64,000 nucleotides of DNA from Bradyrhizobium cenepequi (GTDB taxonomy: Bacteria; Pseudomonadota; Alphaproteobacteria; Rhizobiales; Xanthobacteraceae). The number at the start of each line of letters is the position of its first letter. Position 1 is the first letter of the stretch. Below are positions 37,060-46,390 of the stretch, piece by piece. The notes under the pieces were generated by a model. The model made no database searches. It was given only the letters and a program-made list of their open reading frames with translations, and was not told the origin of the DNA. Location: NCBI RefSeq assembly GCF_020329485.1, contig NZ_JAGKJI010000011.1:119814-183813 (forward strand), given 5' to 3'. Both the position numbers and the translations under genes were made by a program.

Positions 37060-37130
37060 CGTCATTGCGAGGGGCGAAGCGATCCAACTCTCCGCAAGCG
37101 GTGAGATGGATTGCTTCGCTCGCAATGACG
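37060..37130. repeat. CGTCATTGCGAG palindromic repeat
   Basis: CGTCATTGCGAG at the left is inverted at the right end as CTCGCAATGACG, and inner parts (GAAGCGATCCA / TGGATTGCTTC) also pair. It is a rhizobial REP-like unit between the alcohol dehydrogenase and the truncated dehydrogenase gene. Confidence 0.75.
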
Positions 37131-37146
37131 CCAGCAAGGATATCCC

Positions 37147-38013
37147 ATGTCCGCAAACAACGCGCTCCACATCGCTGTGCTCGGCGGCGACGGCATCGGT
37201 CCGGAGGTGATGGCGCCGGCGCTTGAGGTGTTGCGCAGGATCGAGGCGACGACGGAGCTTCGCTTCCGCTTCACCGAGGCGCCCGCGGGCGCCAACCACT
37301 ACAGGGAGACCGGCACCTCGATGCCGGAATCGACGATCAGGCTATGCGAGGAGGCGGATGCGATCCTGCTCGGGGCCTGCGGCCTGCCGTCAGTGCGCTA
37401 CCCCGACAACACCGAGATCGCGCCGCAGATCGAATTGCGCTTCCATTTCGATCTCTATGCCGGCGTGCGGCCGGCGCGGCTGATTCCGGGCGTGCCAAGT
37501 CCGATCGTCGGCGCGGAGCAACGCGGCATCGATCTCGTCGTGATCAGGGAATCAACCGAAGGCCTGTTCGCCTCGATGGGCAAGGGCGTTGTCACCGAGG
37601 ATGAGGCGCGTGAGACCATGGTGATCACGCGCAGGACTTCCGAGCGCCTGTTCGAGTTCTCGTTCCGCCTCGCCGAGCGCCGCAAGGCGCGCGGCCGCCC
37701 CGGCGGCGGGCTGACCTGCGTCGACAAGGCGAATGTGTTCAAGGCCTTTGCGTTCTTCCGCGGGATTTTCGACGAGACGGCAAAGCGACATCCGGATGTC
37801 AGGGCCGACCATCTCTATATCGATGCCTGTTCTGCGCTCATGGTGAAGCGTCCGTGGGATTTCGACGTCCTGGTGACGGAGAACATGTTCGGCGACATCC
37901 TCTCCGATCTTACGGCCGGCCTGATCGGCGGCATGGGCATGGCGCCGTCGGCCGACATCGGCGATCGCTACGCGGTGTTTCAGCCGTGCCACAGCGGAAA
38001 CAAATTCCCATGA
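37147..38013 (+). pseudogene. isocitrate/isopropylmalate dehydrogenase family, 3'-truncated by island insertion
   Basis: The first 280 or so residues are a good beta-decarboxylating dehydrogenase: GGDGIGPEVMAPALEVLRR at the start, VVIRESTEGLFASMGKG in the middle, and [20 protein letters not shown] near residues 244-263. The conserved FQPCHGSAPDI is broken after FQPCH, and the frame ends eight codons later in SGNKFP. Family members have about 350-365 residues, so the last 70-80 are missing. The break comes just before an integrase gene, so the island most likely entered here. The remaining protein lacks C-terminal parts of the fold and is probably inactive. Confidence 0.85.
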
Positions 38014-38136
38014 TCAGTTCAGGGATGTTCGCTGTAATCCAACAATATCAGCTGTTTATGGGGTTGGCGTTCATTGCTGTTCGCTAGCGTACGCTGATGT
38101 ATATTCGACGAATATTCAACGTCTCGGGGGCGGGCC

Positions 38137-39543
38137 ATGGCGAAGACACTCACGGAAGCTCAGATCACGACTGCGAAGGCACGCTCCAGGCTGGACCTTG
38201 GCGTGCATTGGCGCCGCCTCGACGCCGAGGCGCACCTTGGTTACCGCAAGGGGAACCAAAGCGGCGTGTGGTTCGTGCGCTGGCGCAATCACTACGACGG
38301 GGCGAACTACAAGCAGGCGTCACTCGGCATTGCCAACGACGTTAACGACAAGCCCGCCGAAGGCACTCTAACCTTTGAGCAGGCCGCCAAGCTGGCGCGG
38401 GAATCGGTCACCCGGGCCAGAACAGAGGCCGCCGCCCAAGCAGCGGGGCCGGCGCCGACCGTGCGGACTGCCGTCGAGGCTTACATCAAGAAGCGCGACG
38501 CCCGCGACAGCCGCAGGGTAGGCCGTGAGATACGGTCCGATGCCGGTCACCGCTTGCGGCGTTACGTTCTGGGCCAAGACGAGCGTGGCCATCAAGATGC
38601 CATCGAAGCTGCCCCTCTCGCCGCAGTAGCACTGCACGCGCTGAAAGAAGACGATCTGATGACGTGGCGCGAGGGCCTGCCTGAAGAACTCAAGGCCACG
38701 ACAAAGCAACGGCTCATAAACGACCTGAAGGCCGCTCTCAATGGTGCATGGCCGCGCCTTTCGGAAGATCAAAAGAGGCTAAACCCGACGTTCCTCGCGA
38801 TCGTAAGGGGCGGCTTCAAGGCTGAGCGCATGGATGACGATGACGAGGCGTCGGTGGCCCGGGATAACCAGATACTCACTAACGGGCAGATTGGCGCCCT
38901 GCTTCTAGCAGCGCGCGAAATCGACATTGAGCAGGAGTTCGAGGGCGATCTGTATCGCATTGTCGTGTGCCTGGCCGCAACGGGTGCGCGGTATGCGCAA
39001 GTCAGGCGGATGCGTGTCGGTGACGCGCAGCGCACAGAGCGGCGGCTGATGGTGCCGGGTTCATACAAGGGGCGTGGCGGCAATGGCGGCTCTGTCCCGG
39101 TCCCGGTGGGTGCTGACGTGCTCGAGGTGCTGTTACCCGCGATAACCGGCCGGCCCAACGAAGCTACATTGTTCGAGCGGTGGGCCTATGAGCAGGAACC
39201 GGACAATATCATCGCGTGGAAGAAGTCGGAGCGCGGGCCGTGGAAGAAGGCCGAAATTCATCGTCCATGGCAGCTTATCCGCGATCGCGCTGGAATGCCC
39301 GAAGTCATTCCCTATGCTTTCCGACACTCCAGCATTGTCCGCGGCCTCCGAAAGGGCCTGCCCATCCAGCACGTCGCCAAATTGCATAATACCTCTGTCA
39401 AAATGATCGAGGCACACTATGCGAAATACATCGCGACAGCCTTGGAAGACCTCGCCCGGGCGGCAGTCGTGCCGCTGGTGCCGAAGGCGGGAATGTGTTG
39501 TCGATCACGGGGCGGGCATGATGGACGCGCGCAAGAGGCTTAA
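38137..39543 (+). CDS. tyrosine recombinase / phage-type integrase
   Basis: A 468-residue site-specific recombinase. The catalytic domain shows the first arginine in LAATGARYAQVRRMRVGD (near residue 287), the RHSSIVRGL box (near 399), then a histidine in AKLHNTSVKM and the tyrosine nucleophile in EAHYAKY (near 428). All main residues can be placed, so it may be active. It lies 120 bases past the truncated dehydrogenase, as expected for an island-end integrase. There is no tRNA gene at this end. Confidence 0.9.
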   Translation: MAKTLTEAQITTAKARSRLDLGVHWRRLDAEAHLGYRKGNQSGVWFVRWRNHYDGANYKQASLGIANDVNDKPAEGTLTFEQAAKLARESVTRARTEAAAQAAGPAPTVRTAVEAYIKKRDARDSRRVGREIRSDAGHRLRRYVLGQDERGHQDAIEAAPLAAVALHALKEDDLMTWREGLPEELKATTKQRLINDLKAALNGAWPRLSEDQKRLNPTFLAIVRGGFKAERMDDDDEASVARDNQILTNGQIGALLLAAREIDIEQEFEGDLYRIVVCLAATGARYAQVRRMRVGDAQRTERRLMVPGSYKGRGGNGGSVPVPVGADVLEVLLPAITGRPNEATLFERWAYEQEPDNIIAWKKSERGPWKKAEIHRPWQLIRDRAGMPEVIPYAFRHSSIVRGLRKGLPIQHVAKLHNTSVKMIEAHYAKYIATALEDLARAAVVPLVPKAGMCCRSRGGHDGRAQEA

Positions 39544-39679
39544 GCAATTCATGGACGAGTTGCGCGAACTGCCCCTCACGGAGCCGCCCCTATCGGCTGA
39601 ACTCGTCAATACACAGCAGATGCTATTGAGGCATTCCTTGCCACAAAAGCCGACAGCTTGGACGACGCATTTGGCGTGA
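39518..39679 (+). CDS. small hypothetical protein, integrase-linked
   Basis: This 53-residue ORF begins MMDARKRLKQFMDELRELPL and overlaps the integrase end by 26 bases. Its stop overlaps the GTG of the next gene, so the three look translationally linked. The family was not recognised. Confidence 0.5.
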   Translation: MMDARKRLKQFMDELRELPLTEPPLSAELVNTQQMLLRHSLPQKPTAWTTHLA

Positions 39680-39912
39680 ATGACGATGGCTCAAAGCCGG
39701 CAGCCGCATCGCATGAACGGCTGGCGCGCGAGATCGCCAAAATGCGCGACGAAGGTAAGTCTTGGGCGCAGATAGACCTTGAAGTTGACGGAAAATCGCA
39801 TTGGCCAAAGAGCGACCGTCAGCGCAGGGATATTTATCGGAGATTTAGAGACGAGAACCCGGCCCGATTGGATGCTGACCGGCTTTTGAGGCGATTGAGC
39901 GAAGAGGACTGA
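39676..39912 (+). CDS. small hypothetical protein, integrase-linked
   Basis: A 78-residue polar, basic protein starting at GTG 39676 (GTGA overlap with the preceding stop). It contains HERLAREIAKMRDEGKSW and a charged C-terminus ending LLRRLSEED. A short HTH-like or coiled helix is possible. The function is unknown. Confidence 0.5.
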   Translation: MNDDGSKPAAASHERLAREIAKMRDEGKSWAQIDLEVDGKSHWPKSDRQRRDIYRRFRDENPARLDADRLLRRLSEED

Positions 39913-40015
39913 TGCACCTTGGCTATTCGCTGAATTCTGCTTAGCCAAAGCACGTCCCCAGAAATCGCGCATCTTCTCTCCGTGAACGTAACCGCGTTCA
40001 TTAATGGAGAGCAAA

Positions 40016-40219
40016 ATGGATACGCAGGACAGCAAGCTTGGCTTTTCCCCGGAAGAGGCTGCAACCGCCTCCGGTGCAGGCCGTACCAAAATCTTTCAGG
40101 CGATCAAGGACGGCAAGCTAAGCGCTCGCAAGTTCGGCCGCCGCACCATCATCCTCGCTGACGATCTTAAGGCCTTCCTCGCCGCTCTGCCGGAACGAGA
40201 AGTCTCGCGCGCAGCCTAA
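40016..40219 (+). CDS. excisionase-like small DNA-binding protein (HTH_17 type)
   Basis: From ATG 40016 (GGAGA five bases before) this 67-residue protein has a MerR/excisionase-type winged helix: GFSPEEAATASGAGRTKIFQ, then AIKDGKLSARKFGRRTIILA. Such proteins bend DNA at attachment sites and direct integrase to excision. Its place near the integrase supports this role. Confidence 0.75.
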   Translation: MDTQDSKLGFSPEEAATASGAGRTKIFQAIKDGKLSARKFGRRTIILADDLKAFLAALPEREVSRAA

Positions 40220-40479
40220 ACCCTTCCCCGAAACATGACCCGGTGCTGGGCAAGAAAATGCCCGGCGCGCCGCCACAGCGCAACCGGGCAAAAAGAGATT
40301 GCAGATGCACGATATACACGCCAACCACGGCCCCTGCAATAGGGGCGAGACTATTCGCGAACTTTCCCTGACAGATGCGCCCTCGCAAAACGTCAGGCCC
40401 TGAGCCTCACGCGCCGATGCGCCATCTCATTGGCGATGGCGTCGATCCTTGCCCCTCTCCTGCATGGCGAGGTGACACA

Positions 40480-40710
40480 ATGACGATGGTAATCCCCGAC
40501 ACAGAAAGCCGTCACGAGTTTGTGCTCGCCACGCTTCGCCGCACCCACTTTCGGGCCAAGCTCATTGAGAACGAGCTCGCCGTCATCGGCGTAGCTCTTA
40601 AGGGCGGCGCCATCTCGCCTGATACCGCGCTGGAATGGGCTGAGGAGGTTGCGCCTGGCTGCGTCGGCTTCATCCCCGAGGCGATCACCGCGGATAGAGC
40701 GCCGGCCTGA
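40480..40710 (+). CDS. small hypothetical protein
   Basis: This 76-residue protein starts at ATG 40480 with GCGAGG upstream. It is mainly helical, with LENELAVIGVALKGGAIS-like ENELAVIGVALKGG in the middle. Its stop overlaps the ATG of the ATPase gene at 40710. The family was not recognised. Confidence 0.55.
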   Translation: MTMVIPDTESRHEFVLATLRRTHFRAKLIENELAVIGVALKGGAISPDTALEWAEEVAPGCVGFIPEAITADRAPA

Positions 40711-41201
40711 TGTTTCGAGAAGACTACGGCGGTGACTATGTCGCCGAGCTCGCACCGCGGAAGACTCCGACAGAGCCGCGGCTTACTGTTGTCGAAAACA
40801 ATCGGCTTGACCGCCTCATGGTCCTTCGGGACCGAACTGGCGGGAAGCAACTCAGGGTGAAGGCTCTTGAGGACATCGACCATGAAGAGGTGGGCAAGGC
40901 CCATTTCATCAAGGGCGTGTTCGCCTGGAACGAAACCTCTGCCTGGATTGCCCCGCCTGGCGGCATGAAGTCGGCACTGATGGCATCGGCCGCCATCAGC
41001 GTCGCCTTAGGCCGAGATTGGTTCGGCAAAAAGAACAAGTGCCGCACTGGCGTGGTCTATTTCGCGCTGGAACGCGCGGACCTTGTAGAGCGCCGGCTAA
41101 TCGCTCACCGGCAGTTGTTGGGCGTCACGGAGCATATGCCAATCGTCATTGCTGCCAAAACACGAGCACAACGCGCCAAAACTAGGTGGATAAGATTATA
41201 A
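40710..41201 (+). pseudogene. RecA-like/AAA_25 ATPase (RepA-like), 3'-truncated
   Basis: The 163-residue ORF has a Walker A-like WIAPPGGMKSALMASAAISV (near residues 79-98) and VVYFALERADLVERRL, as in RepA/AAA_25 ATPases of integrative elements and phage-like islands. Such proteins are usually about 300-400 residues long; here the frame leaves the family after about residue 150 and ends in a short unrelated tail. It is thus the 5' half of a replication-type ATPase gene. Confidence 0.65.
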
Positions 41202-41403
41202 TGATGGAGCGATCGGAAGTTCGGACAGCCTCCGTATGTCGATGCTGGCATTTTGGGTGCCTTCCTTCGTTGCGTCGCCCCATAGCGTAAGTCGCGTACC
41301 CACACTCGGGCGGTTTGAATGCTGACCGTCGCGGCGAATTTCGAGACAGTGGGCTGGAATTGACGAAATGCGTGCAGATAGTTGCGGACACTCTCAGCGC
41401 GCC

Positions 41404-42247
41404 TTACACAGTCGGAAACGGCCCGGTCAGCGACTGCCGCCTGACGGTGCAAGTGTATATTACGCCTTCGCCGCTGTTTTCGACCCTATTGATGTCGCCG
41501 TGACAAAACGGGCACGACGCGCGGAAGTACTCGTAGACCGGGCCGCGTTGCAGCGCACGGGCAAGACGGATGGTCTGATCGGGGCCAGACGGCAGGTCCA
41601 GCTCGCGTCCGTCGGCATCGTAGTAAAGTCGCGAACGAATAGGCCATACTTCGCGTCATTGTGGAATGCGCGAACGCGATGGTTTAGGCGGCGGTGAATT
41701 CCATGCCGGACATTTCCGCGCCCGCCTCGGCAGCCGTGAGGTAGCCGTCGCCGGTGTTCGTTTGCGATCCCAGCAGATGAGACAGGAAGCTGGTCCCGCC
41801 AGCCGCGAGCACCACCGCGCCTGCCTCGATCCGATACGCTTGTCCGCCTTCCTGCCGGCGCTGGCCGCGCGCGCAGCGGATCGATCCGCAGCTCGATTAC
41901 GGGTGAATGATCGAGAACGGTGACGCCGTGGCTCAACACGTGTTGACGAAGAGCGCGCATGTATTCCGGCCCGCGCACCGCGCGGTAATTCACCCGTCCC
42001 TCGTCATCTACGCCAAATTTGTAATGGCGGGCGAGCGTCGGCAGCGTACGCTAGGTCTGATCGAGGATTCGATACATCCATTCTGCTTCTCCAAGGCCGA
42101 GGCCGGCGGCGAGGCGATTGGCGACAGCAGCGTCCCGCGCCGCAGGAGGCCGGGCCCCGCCGCGGCCGTGACGCCACTGTGCCGCAGAAGCCTTTGTCCG
42201 CCAGAACGACCTTCGCACCGGGCTGCGCTGCGGAGGAAGCCGCCCAG
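41404..42247 (-). pseudogene. FAD-dependent oxidoreductase (fumarate-reductase-like flavoprotein), degraded
   Basis: Reverse-strand fragments in at least two frames match a flavoprotein. Near 42200 the dinucleotide fold reads QPGAKVVLADKGFCGT; around 41900-42000, GVDDEGRVNYRAVRGPEYM and RALRQHVLSHGVTVLDHSP follow; and near 41640-41404 a third frame gives RLYYDADGRELDLPSGPDQ and a tail with CPFCHGDINR. Stops and frame changes between the pieces show it is not functional. The 200 bases between it and the ATPase fragment hold nothing I can name. Confidence 0.6.
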
Positions 42248-42343
42248 GTACCGGGAGCGATTTGGCTGACGGTGGTTGTCACTTATGCGCTGATCGTCCC
42301 GCTTGTACTCGGCTTAGACCTCAAGGAGGAAGCCTCAGATTGA
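42248..42343 (+). pseudogene. 3' fragment of a membrane transporter
   Basis: Thirty-one codons on the forward strand read GAIWLTVVVTYALIVPLVLG, then LDLKEEASD and stop: a last helix and tail of a permease. It is joined directly to the 5' end of the degraded flavoprotein on the other strand, marking a rearrangement joint. The next 200 bases hold no gene. Confidence 0.4.
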
Positions 42344-42540
42344 CTTAAATTCTATCAAACCTCGGTGGCTGGTTATTCGCATGAGTCGTAGGCGATACGC
42401 GATCTTTGAGGGGACATACCGGGCCTACATATAAGGGTATTCTCAGGTCTGAGCGGTTCCGATTCCTCCTGCCGTTCTTGCCTGTTGATGCATTGATCAA
42501 GAATTTGTGGCCGCACTTCTCGCAATGTGGCTATCGCAAT

Positions 42541-43787
42541 TCATAGTTCCACCAAGCCCATCCAGAACATACTTTCGTCGCCCACATCGATATCGTACTT
42601 GCGAATGAACTCCAGCTTACCATCACCTCCGATGCGGAAGACCGAGAGTCCAGCGGCAACGACCCTTAACCGGTCACCGTCGCGCACTGTGACGGGAAGG
42701 TTGTGCTCGGCCACCAACATTCGACCACTCGGGTCGATGTGGAAAGTACGCGGATGGATTCCGCGTGACCCAATATGTTGAATGGGGCTGGGCTCGCCGG
42801 TCCTCTGGTCGATCTTGTAGACCACGATGCCATTCTCGTCCCCCTTGAAAACCCCTGAACTCCTCTGTTTGTTCCGCCCGGTTCGCAACGTAGAGAAATC
42901 TGCCATTTGGGTGCACATGCCCCAGCGGCTTGGCGCGCACGTCGGCTGCCACGCTTAGCCAGAGTGCCGGTTCGAAACAGCAAGTCCGGCTCAATCCTAG
43001 CGTCGTCCATCCGAAGCAGGGCAACCTGGTTCTGCGTTTCGATCGAAAGGAAGATCAATGGAAGAGTTGGATGGAAGTCTAAATGGCGCGGCCCGAAGTT
43101 TCGGCCGCCATCTGGAGCAATAGAGATTTCGTTACTCAGAAGCCCGCGTTCGTAATCAAAGACTTTGATCGCCCCAGGCTCTTCGATGTGGGTGGGAGTG
43201 CCTTCGTTCCCGCGAGTTACCAGGATCGCCAACTTATTGTCCGGCGTCACCCGCACTTGGTGGGCGTAAATACCCGGGTCGATAGGACCAGTCTGACTCA
43301 CTTCCTCGGCCGGCGTGAAGTCTTCATTGATCCTATAGACACGAACGCCGCTCGGCTTGTTGAAGGCGACCAAGATATTTTCCGAGGGAATGTCGGTGCT
43401 CACGTGAATAGGCCGCGTGGGAATTGCCAGTGGCACACCGTGCGCTGTCAGGGCGCCGTTCTTTTCCTCAATCTTCAGTGCCACAAGATGGTGTGAATTC
43501 CCTGGCACGGCGCCGTTGCCCGGGGCGGTGTTGCTGGTCGCGACGTACAGGAACCGCCGTGAACAGTGCGGCCAGGCGTATTGCACGCTGTCCGGCAGGG
43601 TGATCGTGTCGCGTTTTGTGAGGGTCATCGCCTCGACGTCGACCCCGTAGTGGGTGAGGTTCGGCCCCACGTTCGCATAGAGCGCCAACCGCCCCGGTGC
43701 TGAGCCGGTGGCCGCCTTGGCAGGCGATGGGACGGGAAGGGCGAAGCTCGCGGCGATGGCGCTCAGGACGGTTCTCCGGTCGATCAT
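42541..43787 (-). pseudogene. beta-propeller lactonase (6-phosphogluconolactonase-like), frameshifted
   Basis: The ATG at 43787 begins a Tat/Sec-type leader (MIDRRTVLSAIAASFALPVP) and a propeller of about 270 residues (LYANVGPNLTHYGVDVEAM, ILVTRGNEGTPTHIEEPGAI). The frame is lost near 42965, a second frame carries GHVHPNGRFLYVANRAEQT, and a third carries KGDENGIVVYKIDQRTGEPS to the stop at 42541. Two indels thus break the gene. Intact relatives open sugar or muconate lactones in the periplasm. Confidence 0.75.
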
Positions 43788-43836
43788 ATTGGTGTTCCGC
43801 GATTCAACTGACATCTTGGTGAGACGGCCTTCGGTC

Positions 43837-45161
43837 TCACTCGTCGCGGATGACGAGCTTGAGCAGGAGGGCGAACACCGTCGAGACTGCGAGAAATCCG
43901 GCCATGGCGAGCAGCCCGGCCTCGAAGGACCCGGTCGTGTCCAGCCAGCCGACAACAATGGTGGGGCCAAAGAACCCGCCAGTGGTACCGACCGTGTTGA
44001 TGAAGGCTATGCCGCCCGCGGCAGCGATGCCCGTCAAGAAACGCGTGGGGATCGACCAGAAGATCGCCCGGGCCGCGGTGACGCCGACAAGAGCGCCCGT
44101 GGCCCAGCAGCGACAGGTCGAAGCGGCGTGTAGCGATAGCGAGCAGAAAGCCTGCGGCAGCAAGGAAGCAACATGTCGCGAGATTGATGACCTTTTTGCC
44201 CGAGCGTTCAGCGAAGCGTGCCCATACGATCATGCCTACACTGGCAGCGAGATAGGGCAGCGCTGAGATCCAGCCGACCTGAAGATTAGAGAGCTGCTGT
44301 TGCTTCAGGATCTGCGGCAGCCAGATCTGAATGCCATACGAGCCTAACTAAGGTGAAGCCGAGATAGACTACGGTGCAAAGCCATACCCGGATGTCGCGC
44401 AGGGCGACGCCCGCCGGCTGACGGCACGATCATGCTTCTCGCTGTCGAGGCTGGCGACAATAATGCGCTTTTCGTCCGGCGTCAGCCACGCGGCATCCTG
44501 CGGCCGATCGGCCAGCAGCTTCAACAGGATCAAGCCGATAATGACTGCCGGTAGGCCCTCGATGATGAAGAGCCAATGCCATCCGGTGAGACCGAGATGG
44601 CCGTCCATCTCCAGCAGCATTCCCCCGAGCGGCCCGCCGATGACGGAAGAAACGGGAATCGCCACCAGGAACCAGGATAAAATACGGGTGCGGTACTCGG
44701 CCGGGAACCAGGAGGAGAGGAAGAAGGCAATGCCGGGAAAGAACCCCGCCTCCGCGACGCCCAACGCAAGGCGCAGCAGGTAGAAGCTCGTCGGGCCAGA
44801 CACGAGGCACATGGCGCAGGATAGAAGGCCCCAGGAAATCATGATCCGGGATATCCAGAGTCGGGCCCCGAACCGGTAAAGCAGCATGTTGCTGGGCACC
44901 TCGAAGCCGCAGTAGCCGATGAACAGGATGCCGGCACCCCAGCCAAACTGCGTCGCGGATAAGCCGATGTCGCGGTTCATCTGCAGCGCAGCGAAACCGA
45001 TATTGGTGCGGTCGAGGAAGTTGAAGAGGTAGCCCAGCGTCAGGATCGGCAGCAACCGCCAGCAACCGCCAGATCACCCTGCGGAAGGCGGCTCGTTTCA
45101 AAGTGTCGGCACCGCTGGCCGGACAAGCAGGATTTGAATATAGGACTGCTGTTTCGCCCAC
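43837..45161 (-). pseudogene. MFS transporter (anion:cation symporter type), multiply frameshifted
   Basis: The pieces read as one MFS protein: MGETAVLYSNPACPASG at the start, LGYLFNFLDRTNIGFAALQM as helix 1, GLLSCAMCLVSGPTSFYLLR, then in other frames GIQIWLPQILKQQQLSNLQV and TVGTTGGFFGPTIVVGWLD. The first break is a 10-bp tandem duplication of AGCAACCGCC at 45051-45070; further frame changes lie near 44415, 44345 and 44105. ACS-family symporters import organic acids, which fits the neighbouring dehydrogenase and lactonase remains. Confidence 0.78.
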
Positions 45162-45244
45162 GTGTTTTTCCTCTCTTCTTGCCTCTTGTTGCCGAGGTAT
45201 TTTGACGATGGTGCCGATCGAGGCTCGCCAGTGGCGCGCCGCGT

Positions 45245-46057
45245 TCAGGCCGAGGAAGCGCGCTCCGCGAAGGCCTGGAGCTTCGCCAGAAGCGACGGAT
45301 CAAGGCCGACGCCTTCCCGCCGGGCGCGGGAAAGGTTTCGGTTTTCGATTTCGCCTGGCACCAATACGGGCGAGTTCGGATCGGCCGGCGGCGTGGAGTG
45401 CAGGATTTCCTTGAAGTCGTTCATTCGTCCGGACAACCAATCCGCAGCACCGAGCCACTTCGTGTCGATCAAAAGGAAGTAGTGGCCAAGATTTTGAGGC
45501 TCTTCGGGAGAGCCGACCCAGGATTTGACGTGAGTGAGATAAGCAGCGCCCGAAAGCAGCCCGGCAAGCAGGTCGACGACCAGGGCGAGACCATATCCCT
45601 TGTGGCCGCCGATCGGCAGGAGAAAGCCGTTCAAAGCCCCATTCGGGTCGGTGGTGGGCCTGCCAGATCGATCCGTCGCCCAGGTATCGGGAATCGGCCC
45701 GCGTTGCGGATCTTGGCTCGCGCTGCGACGCTGATCGCCATATCCAGAATGATCGGATCGCCGCCCGGGTTGGGAAAGCCGAAGCCGCATGGGCTGTTGC
45801 CAAGACGGGCCTCGCGCCCACCCCAGGGCGCTATGGTGGTGGTCGCGTTGCTGCCGATCAGGCTCGCAAAACCTGCTTGGCCGGCGATGTAACTGTAGGG
45901 TGAGACCGGGCCGAAATGGTTGCTGCCACGAGCGAGCACCAGGGCAACCCCGGTCGTGGTAGCGGCTTCCATTGCTGCTTCGAGGGCACGGATTCCGACC
46001 AATGGACGCACGCCGTTGTCGCCGTCGACCCTCACGAAGTACTGCACCTACTTGCAT
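45245..46057 (-). pseudogene. malate/L-lactate (Ldh-family) dehydrogenase, 5'-truncated and frameshifted
   Basis: One frame has VDGDNGVRPLVGIRALEAAM, GVALVLARGSNHFGPVSPYS and NATTTIAPWGGREARLGNSP, the NAD-binding core of the Ldh2/malate/ureidoglycolate dehydrogenase family. Near 45715 the frame changes, and the rest (LNGFLLPIGGHKGYGLALVV, FKEILHSTPPADPNSPVLVP) is read in another frame to the stop at 45245. The first 70-80 family residues are absent at 46057. The enzyme would have oxidised a 2-hydroxy acid. Confidence 0.75.
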
Positions 46058-46390
46058 TCCTTCTTAATCGCGCACTTGCTCTCCGCTCCAGCCCAGAACG
46101 GAGCTAGTCGGCTTTTTTTGGGTTCGGGATTCACGCTGCTTAGGTTCGCTCGGACGAGAGGTCCTCTGGTCCTCTCCACAATGCAAGTGACCTAGCCGTG
46201 CTGGATAGCGAGTCTCCCGCTCCATGGGCAAGCGCGATCGCAATTGAGCGCCTGAATCTTCAGATGCGGCTCGCGGAAACCAGATCTTCGTCAGATCCGC
46301 GCGGGCCGTTTGACCTCGGCTGTCACAAGCAACGAACGCGCGGATAAGAGCGGTCTACGTTGGCCAGATCTCCGTGAATTTGCGAACGCG
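46058..46390. other. 333-base gap between Ldh fragment and dioxygenase gene
   Basis: I see no gene. A T-run follows GGAGCTAGTCGGC near 46100, but no convincing terminator stem is present. The missing 5' part of the Ldh gene is not here. Confidence 0.4.

Noticed and set aside
37995..38136. tRNA gene as the integration site
   Set aside because: No tRNA-like cloverleaf or anticodon arm is seen at the junction; the host gene is a dehydrogenase.
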